Positions 17,539 through 26,637 of a stretch of DNA of 64,000 bases are shown piece by piece (positions within the stretch are counted from its first letter, which is position 1; each line of letters begins with the position of its first letter). Location: NCBI RefSeq assembly GCF_001667145.1, contig NZ_LZIF01000075.1, forward strand, positions 1 to 64,000, read 5' to 3'. A program made the position numbers and the translations under genes. Source of the stretch: Mycobacterium sp. 852002-51971_SCH5477799-a. GTDB lineage: Bacteria > Actinomycetota > Actinomycetes > Mycobacteriales > Mycobacteriaceae. The notes beneath the pieces are model-generated. The model worked only from the letters and a program-made list of their open reading frames with translations, did not search any database and was not told where the DNA came from.

Positions 17539-19695
17539 TCACCACCAACCCGTGGCCTCGGCGATCTGGCGGCCCAATTCGGGTGCCATGGTCCGCACGT
17601 AGGTGGGGGACAGGTGGTGGGCGCCGTGATAGATCAAGATGTTTCCCTCGACCGGGCGGCACAGGTCGGCGCGGCAGATCGCGTCCGACATGTCGAGCAC
17701 CTTGAGCTGGGGGAACTGTGCGACGAAATCGAGCGTCTGGTTGCGGTCGGAGAGCATGTCGGAGCGTTTGATCGCGCAGGACTGCGCGGTGCCGCCCCGT
17801 TTCGCCAGGCAGTCCGCCGGGTCGAACGGCTGACCGTTTTTGACCAGCCAGGGCGTGTCGCGCATGCCGAGAATGGGAATGTTGTTGTCGGACAACGTTT
17901 GCCAGATCCCGATATAGGTGGCAGGCATGACATCGCCGTTCTTGATATTCCACGGTCGGGTGGTGGTGGTGAAGACGTAGTCGGGCCGGTCGGTGACCAG
18001 TTTGGTCATCGTTTGTTGCACCCACTCCCGGCACTGCGGGTAGGGGGCGTTGTTGCCCATGATCAGCGGGACCTGCTCGGTCGACAGCGGGCAGCCCATC
18101 TTGAGGTACGTCACGACCTTGAAGCGGTGCAGCTTGCCCAGGATGTCCAGCGCGGGCAGCCAGTGCTCGGCATGCGACCCACCCGCCAGCGCGATGGTCC
18201 GGTCGGCCGCCACATCGCCGTAGGTGCAGGTGACCACCGCGGGATTGACGAAGTCGCTGATGCACCCGTCCCGGGTCGACACGGGCAGGTCCTGCGTGAC
18301 CTCTAAGACCGTGGGCCGCATGGGCAACGCGGGCGCGCGCAGGTGTTCGGTGAGGGCACGAGCGCCCGGATAATCCTGCGGGTTGAGGACGCTGAGCTCC
18401 TTGCCGGCCGACCGCAAGACCGTGACGTGCTGGCGCCAGGTGAACGAGGTCGCGGTCAGCGTCACGCCCAGCAACACGATGGCCGATCCCAGTGCCATCG
18501 TCGGCCGGGCCAGGCGCGTGAGCCACGGAATGGTCGGCGCCGCCGCGGCCGGCTTCGAGGATGCGCGGTAGCGCAGCGGGTCCTCGACGAGCCGGTTGGT
18601 CAGATACGCCAGCACACCGGACACCAGCAGCAGCACCGCGCCTTCGACGAAGCCGGCGTGCTTATGGCCGCTGTAGGACAGCCAGAAGATCAGCAGCGGC
18701 CAGTGCCAGAGGTACAGCGCATACGCCATCGCGCCCAGCTCCACCAGCGGGCGCGTCGCCAAAATCCGGTTGGGCACCGGCAACCGACCGCCCCGCAGGT
18801 TGGCTCCGGCGAGGATCATCAGCATGGCGGCGCCGACCGGTACCAGGGCCCACGGGCCGGGGAACGCGTGCACGCCGTCGATCAGCGCCCCGCAGGACAG
18901 CACCGCGGCCAGCGCGACCGTCGCCAATACCGTCCGCAACCACATCGGCCAGCGGACGCGGGTGACCAGCGCGCCCACCAGCGCGCCCAGCAGCAGCTCC
19001 CAACCTCGCGCGAAGGTGTTGTAGTAGGCGGCCGCCTGGTCCTGCTGATGCGCGATGATCGCGTAGACGAACGAGGCCACCGTCAACGCGGACAGCGTCC
19101 CCAGGAACACGGTGCGCAACCGGGCGCCCATCCGGCGCCGGAACAGATAGGTCAAGCCGGCGATCAACACCAGGAAGCTGACGTAGAACTGGCCCTGCAC
19201 CGACATCGACCAGATGTGCTGCAAGGGGCTGACGGCTTCGCCCGCCCGCAGGTAGTCGGATGCGGTGTTGGCCAGCTCCCAGTTCTGGTAGTAGCCGAGG
19301 CTGGCGAGGCTTTGATCAGCGAACGTCTCCCAGCGGGTCTCCGGTTGAACCAGGATGGTCAACACCGCGCAACCGGCCAGCACCACGACGAGGGCGGGAA
19401 CGAGGCGTCGGGCCAGCCTGACCACCTCGGACGGCGGCGACAATGTCACAGCGGGATTCAGTGCGGCGCGAATCACCTTGCCGCCGAAGAAGAATCCGGA
19501 CAGCGCCAGAAACACGTCCACGCCGCCCGAGACGCGGCCGAACCAGACATGGAAGACGGCGACCAGCGCGATCGCAATGCCGCGCAGGCCGTCCAGGTCG
19601 TAGCGATAAAACCCCTCGGACCCCGCTTTGTGCACCCCGGTGGCCCGCGGATCGGCGATGGCGTCCGGCGCAGGAGACGGTGGCGGGGTCTGCAT
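17539..19695 (-). CDS. OafA-like acyltransferase 3 with C-terminal SGNH domain (Rv1565c-like)
   Basis: A 718-residue membrane protein that probably O-acylates a cell-envelope glycan. The N-terminal half is acyltransferase 3 (YRYDLDGLRGIAIALVAVFH with the key His, then about ten helices). The C-terminal half is an extracytoplasmic SGNH domain (Ser in LAGGSHAEHW; His in AHHLSPTY). The Asp usually placed three residues before the catalytic His (DxxHLS) is Gly here (YHGAHHLS), a single-base difference, so the triad may be altered. Divergence from, or readthrough of, ripD cannot be decided: ripD ends 144 bases upstream on the same strand. Confidence 0.9.
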   Translation of the reverse strand: MQTPPPSPAPDAIADPRATGVHKAGSEGFYRYDLDGLRGIAIALVAVFHVWFGRVSGGVDVFLALSGFFFGGKVIRAALNPAVTLSPPSEVVRLARRLVPALVVVLAGCAVLTILVQPETRWETFADQSLASLGYYQNWELANTASDYLRAGEAVSPLQHIWSMSVQGQFYVSFLVLIAGLTYLFRRRMGARLRTVFLGTLSALTVASFVYAIIAHQQDQAAAYYNTFARGWELLLGALVGALVTRVRWPMWLRTVLATVALAAVLSCGALIDGVHAFPGPWALVPVGAAMLMILAGANLRGGRLPVPNRILATRPLVELGAMAYALYLWHWPLLIFWLSYSGHKHAGFVEGAVLLLVSGVLAYLTNRLVEDPLRYRASSKPAAAAPTIPWLTRLARPTMALGSAIVLLGVTLTATSFTWRQHVTVLRSAGKELSVLNPQDYPGARALTEHLRAPALPMRPTVLEVTQDLPVSTRDGCISDFVNPAVVTCTYGDVAADRTIALAGGSHAEHWLPALDILGKLHRFKVVTYLKMGCPLSTEQVPLIMGNNAPYPQCREWVQQTMTKLVTDRPDYVFTTTTRPWNIKNGDVMPATYIGIWQTLSDNNIPILGMRDTPWLVKNGQPFDPADCLAKRGGTAQSCAIKRSDMLSDRNQTLDFVAQFPQLKVLDMSDAICRADLCRPVEGNILIYHGAHHLSPTYVRTMAPELGRQIAEATGWW

Positions 19696-19839
19696 GATCG
19701 ACAGTCAATTTACCCAAAACCCGCCACCGGCTCCCGGCACCTCGCGGCGCGGCGGCTGCTCAGGTGGGTCGCTGAGCTTCCGCGCCGGACGGCTGGGGAA
19801 CTGGTGGCGGGCGTCGGACGGTCGAGAAGGACGGCGAAA

Positions 19840-20706
19840 TTACCTGCCGAGACCGGCGCCGGTCGGCTGCAACGGCGACTGCTGGGTCGGCAGCTGCTGC
19901 ACCGGGGCCTGCTGGAACGGCGACTGCTGCAGCGGTGCCTGTTGCGCAGGTGCCTGCTGCAGCGGTGCCTGTTGCAGCGGCGCCTGCTGGGCGGGCAGCT
20001 GCTGTGGTGCCTGTTGGTACGGCGACTGCTGCAGCGGCGCCTGCTGGGTGGGCAGCTGTTGCGGTGTCTGCTGGTACGGCGACTGCTGCAACGGTGCCTG
20101 TTGGGTCGGCAGCTGCTGCGGTGTCTGCTGGGCGGGCAGCTGCTGCGGTGTCTGCTGGGCGGGCAGCTGTTGCGGCGCTTGCTGCAGCGGCGCCTGCTGC
20201 GCCGGCGTGGAAACACCGAGAACCCGGACCATGTAGGGCGTCATGCCGTTGGCGCGCACCGGCGAGACCTGCACGACGTCGCCGACCTCGAGCATCTGGT
20301 TGTTGCCCAGGTACATCGCGACGCTCTGCGTGCCCTCGGGGCCGTAGAAGATCAGGTCACCCTTGCGGGCCTGCTGCGGCACGATCTTCTGGCCGACCCG
20401 GTAGATCGCGCCCGACGAGCGCGGCAGCTTGATGCCGGCGCCGGCGTAGGCGTACTGCATCAGCCCGGAAGCGTCGAAGCCGACGGTGTTGATGCCGGTG
20501 CCGGTGCCGCGGGTGGGCCCGTTGATGCCGCCACCGGCCCAGGAGAACGGCACACCGCGCTGCGACAGACCGCGGGCGACCACCACGTCAGTGGCCTGCT
20601 GGTAGTCCATCGACCTGGCGCCCGGGTCGGCGGTCGCGATGGTGGGAACCACCATCGGCGCCCCGAGCAGGGCCAAGCCGATCGCGAAGGCGTAGATGCG
20701 TTTCAT
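19840..20706 (-). CDS. ripD: RipD: non-catalytic NlpC/P60 peptidoglycan-binding protein with Pro/Gln repeat tail
   Basis: A 288-residue secreted protein. A signal peptide (residues 1-26, cut after TIATA) leads into an NlpC/P60 domain (about 35-165). The catalytic Cys is replaced by Ala (GFDASGLMQYA, A79) and the catalytic His position by Ser (TQSVAMYLG, S128), which matches the known inactive RipD of M. tuberculosis. The tail (about 168-285) is made of repeats of the type PLQQAPQQLPAQQ. It likely binds peptidoglycan without cutting it. Start ATG 20706 is preceded by GAGAGG. The upstream leader is long and structured. Confidence 0.93.
   Translation of the reverse strand: MKRIYAFAIGLALLGAPMVVPTIATADPGARSMDYQQATDVVVARGLSQRGVPFSWAGGGINGPTRGTGTGINTVGFDASGLMQYAYAGAGIKLPRSSGAIYRVGQKIVPQQARKGDLIFYGPEGTQSVAMYLGNNQMLEVGDVVQVSPVRANGMTPYMVRVLGVSTPAQQAPLQQAPQQLPAQQTPQQLPAQQTPQQLPTQQAPLQQSPYQQTPQQLPTQQAPLQQSPYQQAPQQLPAQQAPLQQAPLQQAPAQQAPLQQSPFQQAPVQQLPTQQSPLQPTGAGLGR
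19865..20205 (-). repeat. Pro/Gln repeat region of ripD
   Basis: Degenerate tandem repeats of about 12-36 bases (units such as CAGCAGGCGCC and GGCAGCTGCTGC) encode alternating QQAP, LQQAP and QQLPAQQTP blocks, roughly twenty in total. The number of units is expected to vary among strains. Confidence 0.85.
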
Positions 20707-21036
20707 TTTTTTCGTGGCCTCTCAGGCGCTCAATGGCCTCGGCGCGGTGACTTCGCGCGTCCGCCCCCGGTTCATGAACCAAGCGAGGCCCCGACGCTGG
20801 GGCCGGACACGGTCCATGACACTTGCGAAGTGAATCAGCGGTCAGGCCGCTCGATTCACATCAGTCACACAAGCCACTTTGACAACAGATTGTGTTGGCC
20901 GCCAGACCCACGCGGGATTTTTTGTCGTACCGTGACCGGAAGGTGACTGGGGCGCCCAATCCCAAATGCGCAGTTGTGATTTCGGTCTCAGTCGGCTACA
21001 GATTCGTACGTCCGCGGGAGGCCGGCAGCGGGGTGA
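20707..21036 (-). promoter_or_regulatory. 330-base gene-free region: ripD promoter and structured leader
   Basis: No gene is seen. On the minus strand upstream of ripD there is a perfect hairpin GGCCCC/GGGGCC (20787-20804) and a 12-base palindrome GGTTCATGAACC (20769-20780) within 100 bases of the start, so the 5' leader can fold. Further upstream, on the minus strand, GTCAC occurs twice 11 bases apart (AGTCACCTTCCGGTCACGG, about 20930-20948), resembling direct repeats bound by MtrA. Transcription start and binding are not shown by sequence. Confidence 0.4.
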
Positions 21037-21513
21037 TCAGAGCCAGTAGCGTTCGCTGAACATCGTCAGCAGCGATCCGGCTATCGAGCTGACCATCACC
21101 AGCGCCAGCGACAGCACCGGCCAAAAGGACATGTACCAGCCCTTCAGCAGGGAAACGACCGGCCCGATGACCGCCGCGGTCATGGCCGCACCGATGCCAC
21201 CCCACACCACCGGGTGGATGTACAGGTCGAGCCCATAGGGAACCGGCCCGCAGGTCTCGTCCTCGCACACATTCGCCAGGAAGCCGAAAAGCCTCGTCGG
21301 CCAGGTCGTCGCCGTGGCGAGCACCGCGAGCAGGACCAGCAATGCGACGGTGCAGACGATGTCCCAGGGCGCCACCCGCACGCGAAGCACGCGGAGCGCT
21401 TCGTCGTCGTAGTCCAGCAGCGGGTAGTGGGTGTCCCGGGACCAGCCGGGCCCCGGCGCGGGCCCGGCCTCGGCTCCGGGCGCTGCGCTGTCGGGCGGCT
21501 GCGGCGTGGCCAT
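21037..21513 (-). CDS. Small membrane protein (Rv1567c-like)
   Basis: A 158-residue protein with a Pro/Ala-rich cytosolic N-terminus and about four membrane helices (IVCTVALLVLLAVLATATT; VVWGGIGAAMTAAVIGPVV; WPVLSLALVMVSSIAGSLL). Between the first two there is a Cys pair in an exposed loop (NVCEDETCGPVPYG), likely disulfide-linked outside the membrane. Function unknown. It is divergent from bioA with 62 bases between starts. In M. tuberculosis the same gene lies between ripD and bioA. Confidence 0.82.
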   Translation of the reverse strand: MATPQPPDSAAPGAEAGPAPGPGWSRDTHYPLLDYDDEALRVLRVRVAPWDIVCTVALLVLLAVLATATTWPTRLFGFLANVCEDETCGPVPYGLDLYIHPVVWGGIGAAMTAAVIGPVVSLLKGWYMSFWPVLSLALVMVSSIAGSLLTMFSERYWL

Positions 21514-21561
21514 GATGTCCCATGCTTCCCGACGTCTGAATATTGCGCGAATCGGCTGCTT

Positions 21562-21575
21562 TACCCTCGATCACT
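21562..21575 (+). promoter_or_regulatory. Possible leaderless promoter of the bioA operon
   Basis: TACCCT at 21562-21567 fits the TANNNT -10 pattern and lies 8 bases before the bioA ATG at 21576. No Shine-Dalgarno is present, which fits a leaderless transcript. Inference from spacing only. Confidence 0.35.
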
Positions 21576-22880
21576 ATGCCCGCGGCGAAGGCCGGGATGA
21601 CGCCCGATCAGATCAGCGCGATCGACGCCGCGCACCTGTGGCATCCCTACAGCACCATCGGCGCCGAATCCGTCGCGCCCGTGGTGGCGGTCGGCGCCCG
21701 CGGCTCCTGGCTCACCCTGATCCGCGACGGCACGCCCGTCGAGGCGCTCGACGCCATGAGCTCGTGGTGGACCGCGATCCACGGGCACGGCCACCCGGTG
21801 CTGGATGCCGCCATTACGGCCCAGCTCGGCGCGATGAACCACGTCATGTTCGGCGGGCTGACCCACGAACCCGCGGCGCGCCTGGCCCAGCTGCTGGTGG
21901 ACATCACCCCGGCGGGACTGGAAACGGTGTTCTTCAGCGACTCCGGATCGGTGTCGGTGGAGGTGGCGGTCAAGATGGCGCTGCAGTACTGGCGCAGCCG
22001 TGACCGGCCCGGCAAGCACCGGCTGATGACCTGGCGCGGCGGCTACCACGGCGACACATTCACGCCGATGAGCGTCTGTGACCCCGACGGCGGCATGCAT
22101 TCGCTGTGGACCGACATCCTGGCCAAACAGGTGTTCGCACCGCAGGTGCCGCGGCACTACAACGCCGGCTACAGCGCGGCGTTCGAGGAGCAACTGGTCC
22201 GGCACGCCGCCGAGCTGGCCGCCGTCGTCGTCGAGCCCGTCGTGCAGGGCGCCGGCGGCATGCGCTTCCACGACCCGCGATACCTGCGCGACCTGCGCGA
22301 CATCTGCCGACGGCACGACGTACTGCTGATTTTCGACGAGATCGCCACCGGCTTCGGGCGCACCGGCGAGCTGTTCGCCGCCGACCACGCCGGCGTGAGC
22401 CCGGACATCATGTGCGTCGGCAAGGCGTTGACCGGGGGATATCTGACCCTGGCCGCCACCCTGTGCACTGCCGAGATCGCCCATACCATCAGCGGCGGCG
22501 AGGCCGGAGCGCTGATGCACGGCCCCACCTTCATGGCGAACGCGCTGGCCTGCGCGGTGTCGGTGGCCAGCGTCGAGGTGCTGCTCGGGCAGGACTGGCG
22601 GGCGCGGGTCGGCGAGGTCGGCGCCGGGCTGGCGGCCGGACTCGAGCCTGCCCGGGCGCTGCCCGGCGTGAGCGACGTGCGAGTGCGCGGCGCCATCGGC
22701 GTCATCGAATGCGAGCGGCCGGTCGACCTGGCCGTCGCCACCCCCACGGCGCTGGACAGCGGCGTCTGGCTGCGGCCGTTCCGCAACCTGATCTACGCCA
22801 TGCCGCCCTACATCTGCACGCCCGACGAGATCGCCCAGATCACCTCGGCGATGGTCGAGGTCGCGCGCCTCGTAGGCTGA
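21576..22880 (+). CDS. bioA: Adenosylmethionine-8-amino-7-oxononanoate aminotransferase
   Basis: A 434-residue class III aminotransferase that makes 7,8-diaminopelargonate from KAPA using SAM as amino donor. Seen: [10 protein letters not shown] at the N-terminus, [28 protein letters not shown] with the PLP Asp, and the PLP lysine in [17 protein letters not shown] took ATG 21576 ([12 protein letters not shown]) since the frame upstream overlaps the promoter. First gene of bioA-bioF-bioD. Confidence 0.97.
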   Translation: MPAAKAGMTPDQISAIDAAHLWHPYSTIGAESVAPVVAVGARGSWLTLIRDGTPVEALDAMSSWWTAIHGHGHPVLDAAITAQLGAMNHVMFGGLTHEPAARLAQLLVDITPAGLETVFFSDSGSVSVEVAVKMALQYWRSRDRPGKHRLMTWRGGYHGDTFTPMSVCDPDGGMHSLWTDILAKQVFAPQVPRHYNAGYSAAFEEQLVRHAAELAAVVVEPVVQGAGGMRFHDPRYLRDLRDICRRHDVLLIFDEIATGFGRTGELFAADHAGVSPDIMCVGKALTGGYLTLAATLCTAEIAHTISGGEAGALMHGPTFMANALACAVSVASVEVLLGQDWRARVGEVGAGLAAGLEPARALPGVSDVRVRGAIGVIECERPVDLAVATPTALDSGVWLRPFRNLIYAMPPYICTPDEIAQITSAMVEVARLVG

Positions 22881-22886
22881 GCCACG

Positions 22887-24032
22887 ATGAAGGCACCGAT
22901 CGAGGTCTCCCCGCTGGCCTGGCTGGGGGCGGTGGAACGGCAGCGCCGCGAGGCCGGGCTGCGCCGCTCACTGCGGCCGCGTCCCGCCGTCGCCACCGAG
23001 CTGGACCTGGCCTCCAACGACTACCTCGGGCTCTCGCAGCACCCCGATGTGATCGACGGCGGCGTCGCCGCGCTGCGCATGTGGGGCGCCGGTGCCACCG
23101 GGTCCCGGCTGGTCACCGGCGACACCGAACTGCACCAGCAGTTCGAGTCCGAGCTAGCCGACTACGTGGGCGCGGAATCGGGGCTGCTGTTCTCCTCCGG
23201 GTACGCGGCCAACCTGGGCGCCGTCGTCGGCTTGTCGGGCCGGGGTTCGCTGCTGGTCTCCGATGAGTATTCGCACGCGTCGTTGGTGGACGCCTGCCGT
23301 CTGTCGCGGGCGCGGGTGGCGGTGACGCCGCACCGCGACGTCGGCGCCGTGGCGGCCGCGCTGCAGGCGCGCGACGAGGAGCGCGCCGTCGTCATCACCG
23401 AGTCGGTGTTCAGTACCGACGGCGCGCTGGCGCCGCTGCGCGAATTGCACGAGGTGTGCCGCGCGCACCGCGCCCTGCTCATCGTCGACGAGGCGCACGG
23501 TCTGGGTGTGCGCGGCGCCGGGCGCGGGCTGCTGCACGAGGCGGGCCTGGCCGGGGCCCCCGACGTGGTCATGACCACCACGCTGTCCAAGGCGCTGGGC
23601 AGTCAGGGCGGCGCGGTGCTGGGGCCGGCGTCGGTGCGCGCCCATCTCATCGACGCCGCGCGCACGTTCATCTTCGACACCGGCCTGGCCCCGGCGGCGG
23701 TGGGCGCCGCGCGGGCCGCGCTGGGCGTGCTGCGGTCGCAGCCCTGGCGCCCCGCCGCGGTGTTGCGCCACGCGGCCATGCTGGCTGAAGCGTGCGGGGT
23801 GGCCGAGGTGCCGCAGTCCGCGGTGGTGTCGGTGATCCTGGGTGACCCGGACGTGGCGGTGGCCGCCGCGACCGCCTGCCTGGATGCCGGCGTGCGGGTG
23901 GGCTGCTTCCGGCCACCGACCGTGCCCGCGGGGACGTCGCGGCTCCGGCTGACCGCGCGCGCGTCCCTGGATGACGCCGAGCTGGAGGTCGCGCGCCGGG
24001 TGCTGACCGATGTGCTCGCCACGCTGGGCTGA
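22887..24032 (+). CDS. bioF: 8-amino-7-oxononanoate synthase
   Basis: A 381-residue alpha-oxoamine synthase that condenses pimeloyl thioester with alanine. Seen: DLASNDYLGLSQHPDV, GAGATGSRLVTGDTELH, the cofactor region IVDEAHGLGVRG, and the PLP lysine at about 235 in TTLSKALGSQGG. It starts 6 bases after bioA. Length is normal for the family. Confidence 0.97.
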   Translation: MKAPIEVSPLAWLGAVERQRREAGLRRSLRPRPAVATELDLASNDYLGLSQHPDVIDGGVAALRMWGAGATGSRLVTGDTELHQQFESELADYVGAESGLLFSSGYAANLGAVVGLSGRGSLLVSDEYSHASLVDACRLSRARVAVTPHRDVGAVAAALQARDEERAVVITESVFSTDGALAPLRELHEVCRAHRALLIVDEAHGLGVRGAGRGLLHEAGLAGAPDVVMTTTLSKALGSQGGAVLGPASVRAHLIDAARTFIFDTGLAPAAVGAARAALGVLRSQPWRPAAVLRHAAMLAEACGVAEVPQSAVVSVILGDPDVAVAAATACLDAGVRVGCFRPPTVPAGTSRLRLTARASLDDAELEVARRVLTDVLATLG

Positions 24033-24041
24033 GGCGCGCCG

Positions 24042-24722
24042 GTGACGGTTCTGGTCGTCACCGGCACCGACACCGGGGTCGGCAAGACGGTGGCAACGGC
24101 GGCGCTGGCCTGTCACGCCCGTCAGGCGGGCCTCGACGTGGCGGTGTGCAAACCGGTCCAGACCGGCACCGACGCCGGCGACGATGACCTCGCCGAGGTG
24201 GCCCGGCTGTCCGGGGTGAGCCAGCTGGCGGGGTTCGGCCGGTACCCGCTGCCGCTGGCGCCGGTGGCCGCCGCCGAGGCGGCCGGGATGCCGTTGCCCA
24301 CCCGCGAGCAGCTGCTGACGCTCATCGGGGAGCTGGACCGGCCGGGGCGGCTGACATTGGTCGAGGGCGCGGGGGGACTGCTGGTCGAACTCGGCGAAAA
24401 CGGTGTCACCGCACGCGATCTCGCCGTCGCGCTGGGCGCCGCGGTGTTGGTCGTGGTCAGCCCGTCGCTGGGCACCTTGAACCACACCGCGCTGACCCTG
24501 GAATCGATTGCCGCACAGGGTCTTTCGTGTGCAGGCCTGGTCATAGGCAGCTGGCCACGCGGGCCCGGGGTGGTCGAGACGACGAACCGGTCCGCGCTGG
24601 CCCGGCTGGCCGCGGTGCGCGCCGCGTTGCCGGAAGGGGCGGCATCGCTGGACAGCGCCGAGTTCGCGACGCTGTGCGCCAAGGCGTTCGACCGCGACTG
24701 GGTCACCTCCCTGGTGGCCTGA
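24042..24722 (+). CDS. bioD: Dethiobiotin synthetase
   Basis: A 226-residue ATP-dependent carboxylase that closes the ureido ring of dethiobiotin. The P-loop is GTDTGVGKT at residues 8-16; KPVQTG and [12 protein letters not shown] are the other family signatures. GTG start 9 bases after bioF. The stop (TGA) overlaps the next gene's ATG. Confidence 0.97.
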   Translation: MTVLVVTGTDTGVGKTVATAALACHARQAGLDVAVCKPVQTGTDAGDDDLAEVARLSGVSQLAGFGRYPLPLAPVAAAEAAGMPLPTREQLLTLIGELDRPGRLTLVEGAGGLLVELGENGVTARDLAVALGAAVLVVVSPSLGTLNHTALTLESIAAQGLSCAGLVIGSWPRGPGVVETTNRSALARLAAVRAALPEGAASLDSAEFATLCAKAFDRDWVTSLVA

Positions 24723-25234
24723 TGGTCCACTCCATCGAGCTGGTCTTCGACCGCGACACCGAGGTGGCGATCCAGCACATCTGGGAAGCGTTGGCCGCGG
24801 CGGGAATTCCCAGTCAGGCGCCCGCCAGTCGGCCGCACGTGACGCTGGCGGTGGCCGAATGCATCGCGCCCAACGTCGACGAGCCGCTGAGCCCGGTGAG
24901 CGCGCGGCTGCCGCTGCGCTGCCTCATTGGTGCGCCGGTGTTATTCGGCCGCACCAGTACGGTTTTCGCGCGGCTGGTGGTGCCGACCGCCGAGCTGTTG
25001 GCCCTGCACGCCCAGGTGCACCGGGTGTGCGGTCCGCACGTCAAGCCCGGTCCGATGCCCAACAGCCTGCCCGGTCAGTGGACCGCGCACGTCACCCTGG
25101 CGCGCCGCGTGGGCGGCGCCCAACTCGGTCGGGCATTGCGCATCGCGGGCCGGCCACCTCAAATCGACGGCAGCTTCGCGGGTTTGCGGCGCTGGGACGG
25201 CAACCGGAAGGTCGAGCACCTGCTCGGTGGCTAG
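24722..25234 (+). CDS. 2H phosphoesterase / 2'-5' RNA ligase-like protein (Rv1571-like)
   Basis: A 170-residue protein with two HxTx motifs (PHVTLAV and AHVTLAR) about 80 residues apart, the active-site pair of the 2H phosphoesterase superfamily, which acts on 2'-5' or cyclic phosphodiester bonds of RNA or nucleotides. The ATG shares one base with the bioD stop (TGATG), so it is translated with the biotin genes, although no role in biotin synthesis is known to me. Its TAG stop forms a shared CTAG with the convergent channel gene. Confidence 0.85.
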   Translation: MVHSIELVFDRDTEVAIQHIWEALAAAGIPSQAPASRPHVTLAVAECIAPNVDEPLSPVSARLPLRCLIGAPVLFGRTSTVFARLVVPTAELLALHAQVHRVCGPHVKPGPMPNSLPGQWTAHVTLARRVGGAQLGRALRIAGRPPQIDGSFAGLRRWDGNRKVEHLLGG

Positions 25235-26637
25235 GCGTCCGCCAGCGCCGGCGCGGTGGCCGCCTGCACTCGGGCGCGCCGCTCGTCGATGGCGCGGCCC
25301 AGCTCTTGTAACAGCAGCGGCTTGTCCATGACCAGCTCGACGAGGTGATCGCGATCGATCTCCAGCGCGGTCACTTCGCCGACGGCCTGCGCATCGGCCA
25401 GGTTGGGTTGTCGGGTCAGCGCGGTCACACCGAGGAACGAGCCCTCGTCCAGCCCACCGACCACGACCACCGTCCCGTCGGTGGCGGTCGCGGTCATCCG
25501 CACGGCGCCCTCGAGCAGAAACGTCATCTTGGCGGGAACGCGGCCGGCATGCTCGACGATCTCATTCGCCCCGTAGCGAACGACTTTCGCGTGCGACACG
25601 ACTGCCTGCTGATCCGGTTGGCTGAGCCGCAGCGCCGGTGCCACCACGGTCCGCACCGCCCTCTCGATGCGCTCGGTCGTCGAGATGTCGTCCTCGGCGC
25701 CGTCGAGGTGCAGACCCTCGCGCCGCGCCGCGTACCAGAGCCAACGCAAAAACGTGGCCTGCGCGGCAGAGTCGTCGGCGGGCGACGTCAGTCCGACGGT
25801 GACCCGATACTCGGCACCTCCGGTGGGCACCGACATTGCCGCCGCGTTGGGCCTGCGCTGCGGCAGCGCGTTGGCGATCCGTTCCAAGAGCGCACACACC
25901 CGATCCGGCGGGTCGATCTCGGAAAACGTTGCGGTGATCGCCAATTGGTGGGCGCCGGGTGGGCGGCTGAGATTGGTGAACGACGTGGTGGCCAGCACCG
26001 AGTTCGGGGTGATCTGAAGCCCGTGGCCGGATTCGATGTGCACGGACCGCCAGTTCGCCTCCACGATCCGGCCGCGGGCCGACGGGGTATCCAGCCAGTC
26101 GCCGATCCGAAAGGGCTGCTCGAACAACATGAACAGGCCCGACACGATCTGGCCGACCGAATTCTGCAGCATCAGGCCGATGACCACCGAGGTCACCCCC
26201 AGCGCGGTGAACAGACCGCCGACCCGTACGCCCCAGACGTAGGAGAAGATGACCGCCAGTCCTACCCCGATCAGCACGAATCGGGTCACGTCGAGGAAGA
26301 TGCCCGGGATCCGCTGGCGCCAGGACCCCTGCGGCGCACCTTCGAAAACCGTTGCGTTGAGCCCGGACAGCAGCAGCACCAGCACCACGAAACCGAACAC
26401 CGTCGCGAGCACCCGAACCGATGTGAACTGGGCCGGCATTCGCGCCACATTCACCAGCAGCACCAGCAGGGCCCCAAGCGGAATGAGGTAACTGCGCAGC
26501 AGCAGGACGGGCTGCGCCAGCGGACTCGCCTTGCGCACCAGGCTCTGGTGCCATTCGGTCAGGGCGATCAGCAGCAGGGGCAGGCCGAACACCACACCGG
26601 CTGCCCAATAAAGCGACGACGAGTCGAAGGTATTCAC
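25231..26637 (-). CDS. MscS-type channel with C-terminal cyclic-nucleotide-binding-like domain (Rv2434c-like)
   Basis: A 468-residue membrane protein. Four or five helices lead into the MscS pore region (TALGVTSVVIGLMLQNSVGQ, then the beta domain FEQPFRIGDWLD and NSVLATTSFTNLS). A cNMP-like domain occupies about 350-440 (GANEIVEHAGRVPAKMTFLL, GSFLGVTAL). Its phosphate-binding cassette lacks the usual GE and RTA/RSA residues (here GVTAL and LADAQA), so cNMP binding is doubtful. GTG 26637 shares a base with the cyclase stop (TAGTG) and follows AAGGAA, so synthesis is coupled to the cyclase. The pair resembles Rv2435c-Rv2434c of M. tuberculosis. Confidence 0.88.
   Translation of the reverse strand: MNTFDSSSLYWAAGVVFGLPLLLIALTEWHQSLVRKASPLAQPVLLLRSYLIPLGALLVLLVNVARMPAQFTSVRVLATVFGFVVLVLLLSGLNATVFEGAPQGSWRQRIPGIFLDVTRFVLIGVGLAVIFSYVWGVRVGGLFTALGVTSVVIGLMLQNSVGQIVSGLFMLFEQPFRIGDWLDTPSARGRIVEANWRSVHIESGHGLQITPNSVLATTSFTNLSRPPGAHQLAITATFSEIDPPDRVCALLERIANALPQRRPNAAAMSVPTGGAEYRVTVGLTSPADDSAAQATFLRWLWYAARREGLHLDGAEDDISTTERIERAVRTVVAPALRLSQPDQQAVVSHAKVVRYGANEIVEHAGRVPAKMTFLLEGAVRMTATATDGTVVVVGGLDEGSFLGVTALTRQPNLADAQAVGEVTALEIDRDHLVELVMDKPLLLQELGRAIDERRARVQAATAPALADA

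Noticed and set aside
19865..20205. Repeat array that could be taken for CRISPR or VNTR
   Set aside because: Units are irregular, have no spacers of even length and encode the Pro/Gln tail of RipD in frame.
20707..20860. A c-di-AMP (ydaO-type) riboswitch before ripD
   Set aside because: The leader folds, but I could not match the conserved core of that class; only generic hairpins can be claimed.
18343..20946. An 867-codon plus-strand open frame
   Set aside because: It is antisense to the acyltransferase and ripD genes, both of which have clear domains, and its product is low-complexity. High GC content commonly gives such long frames.
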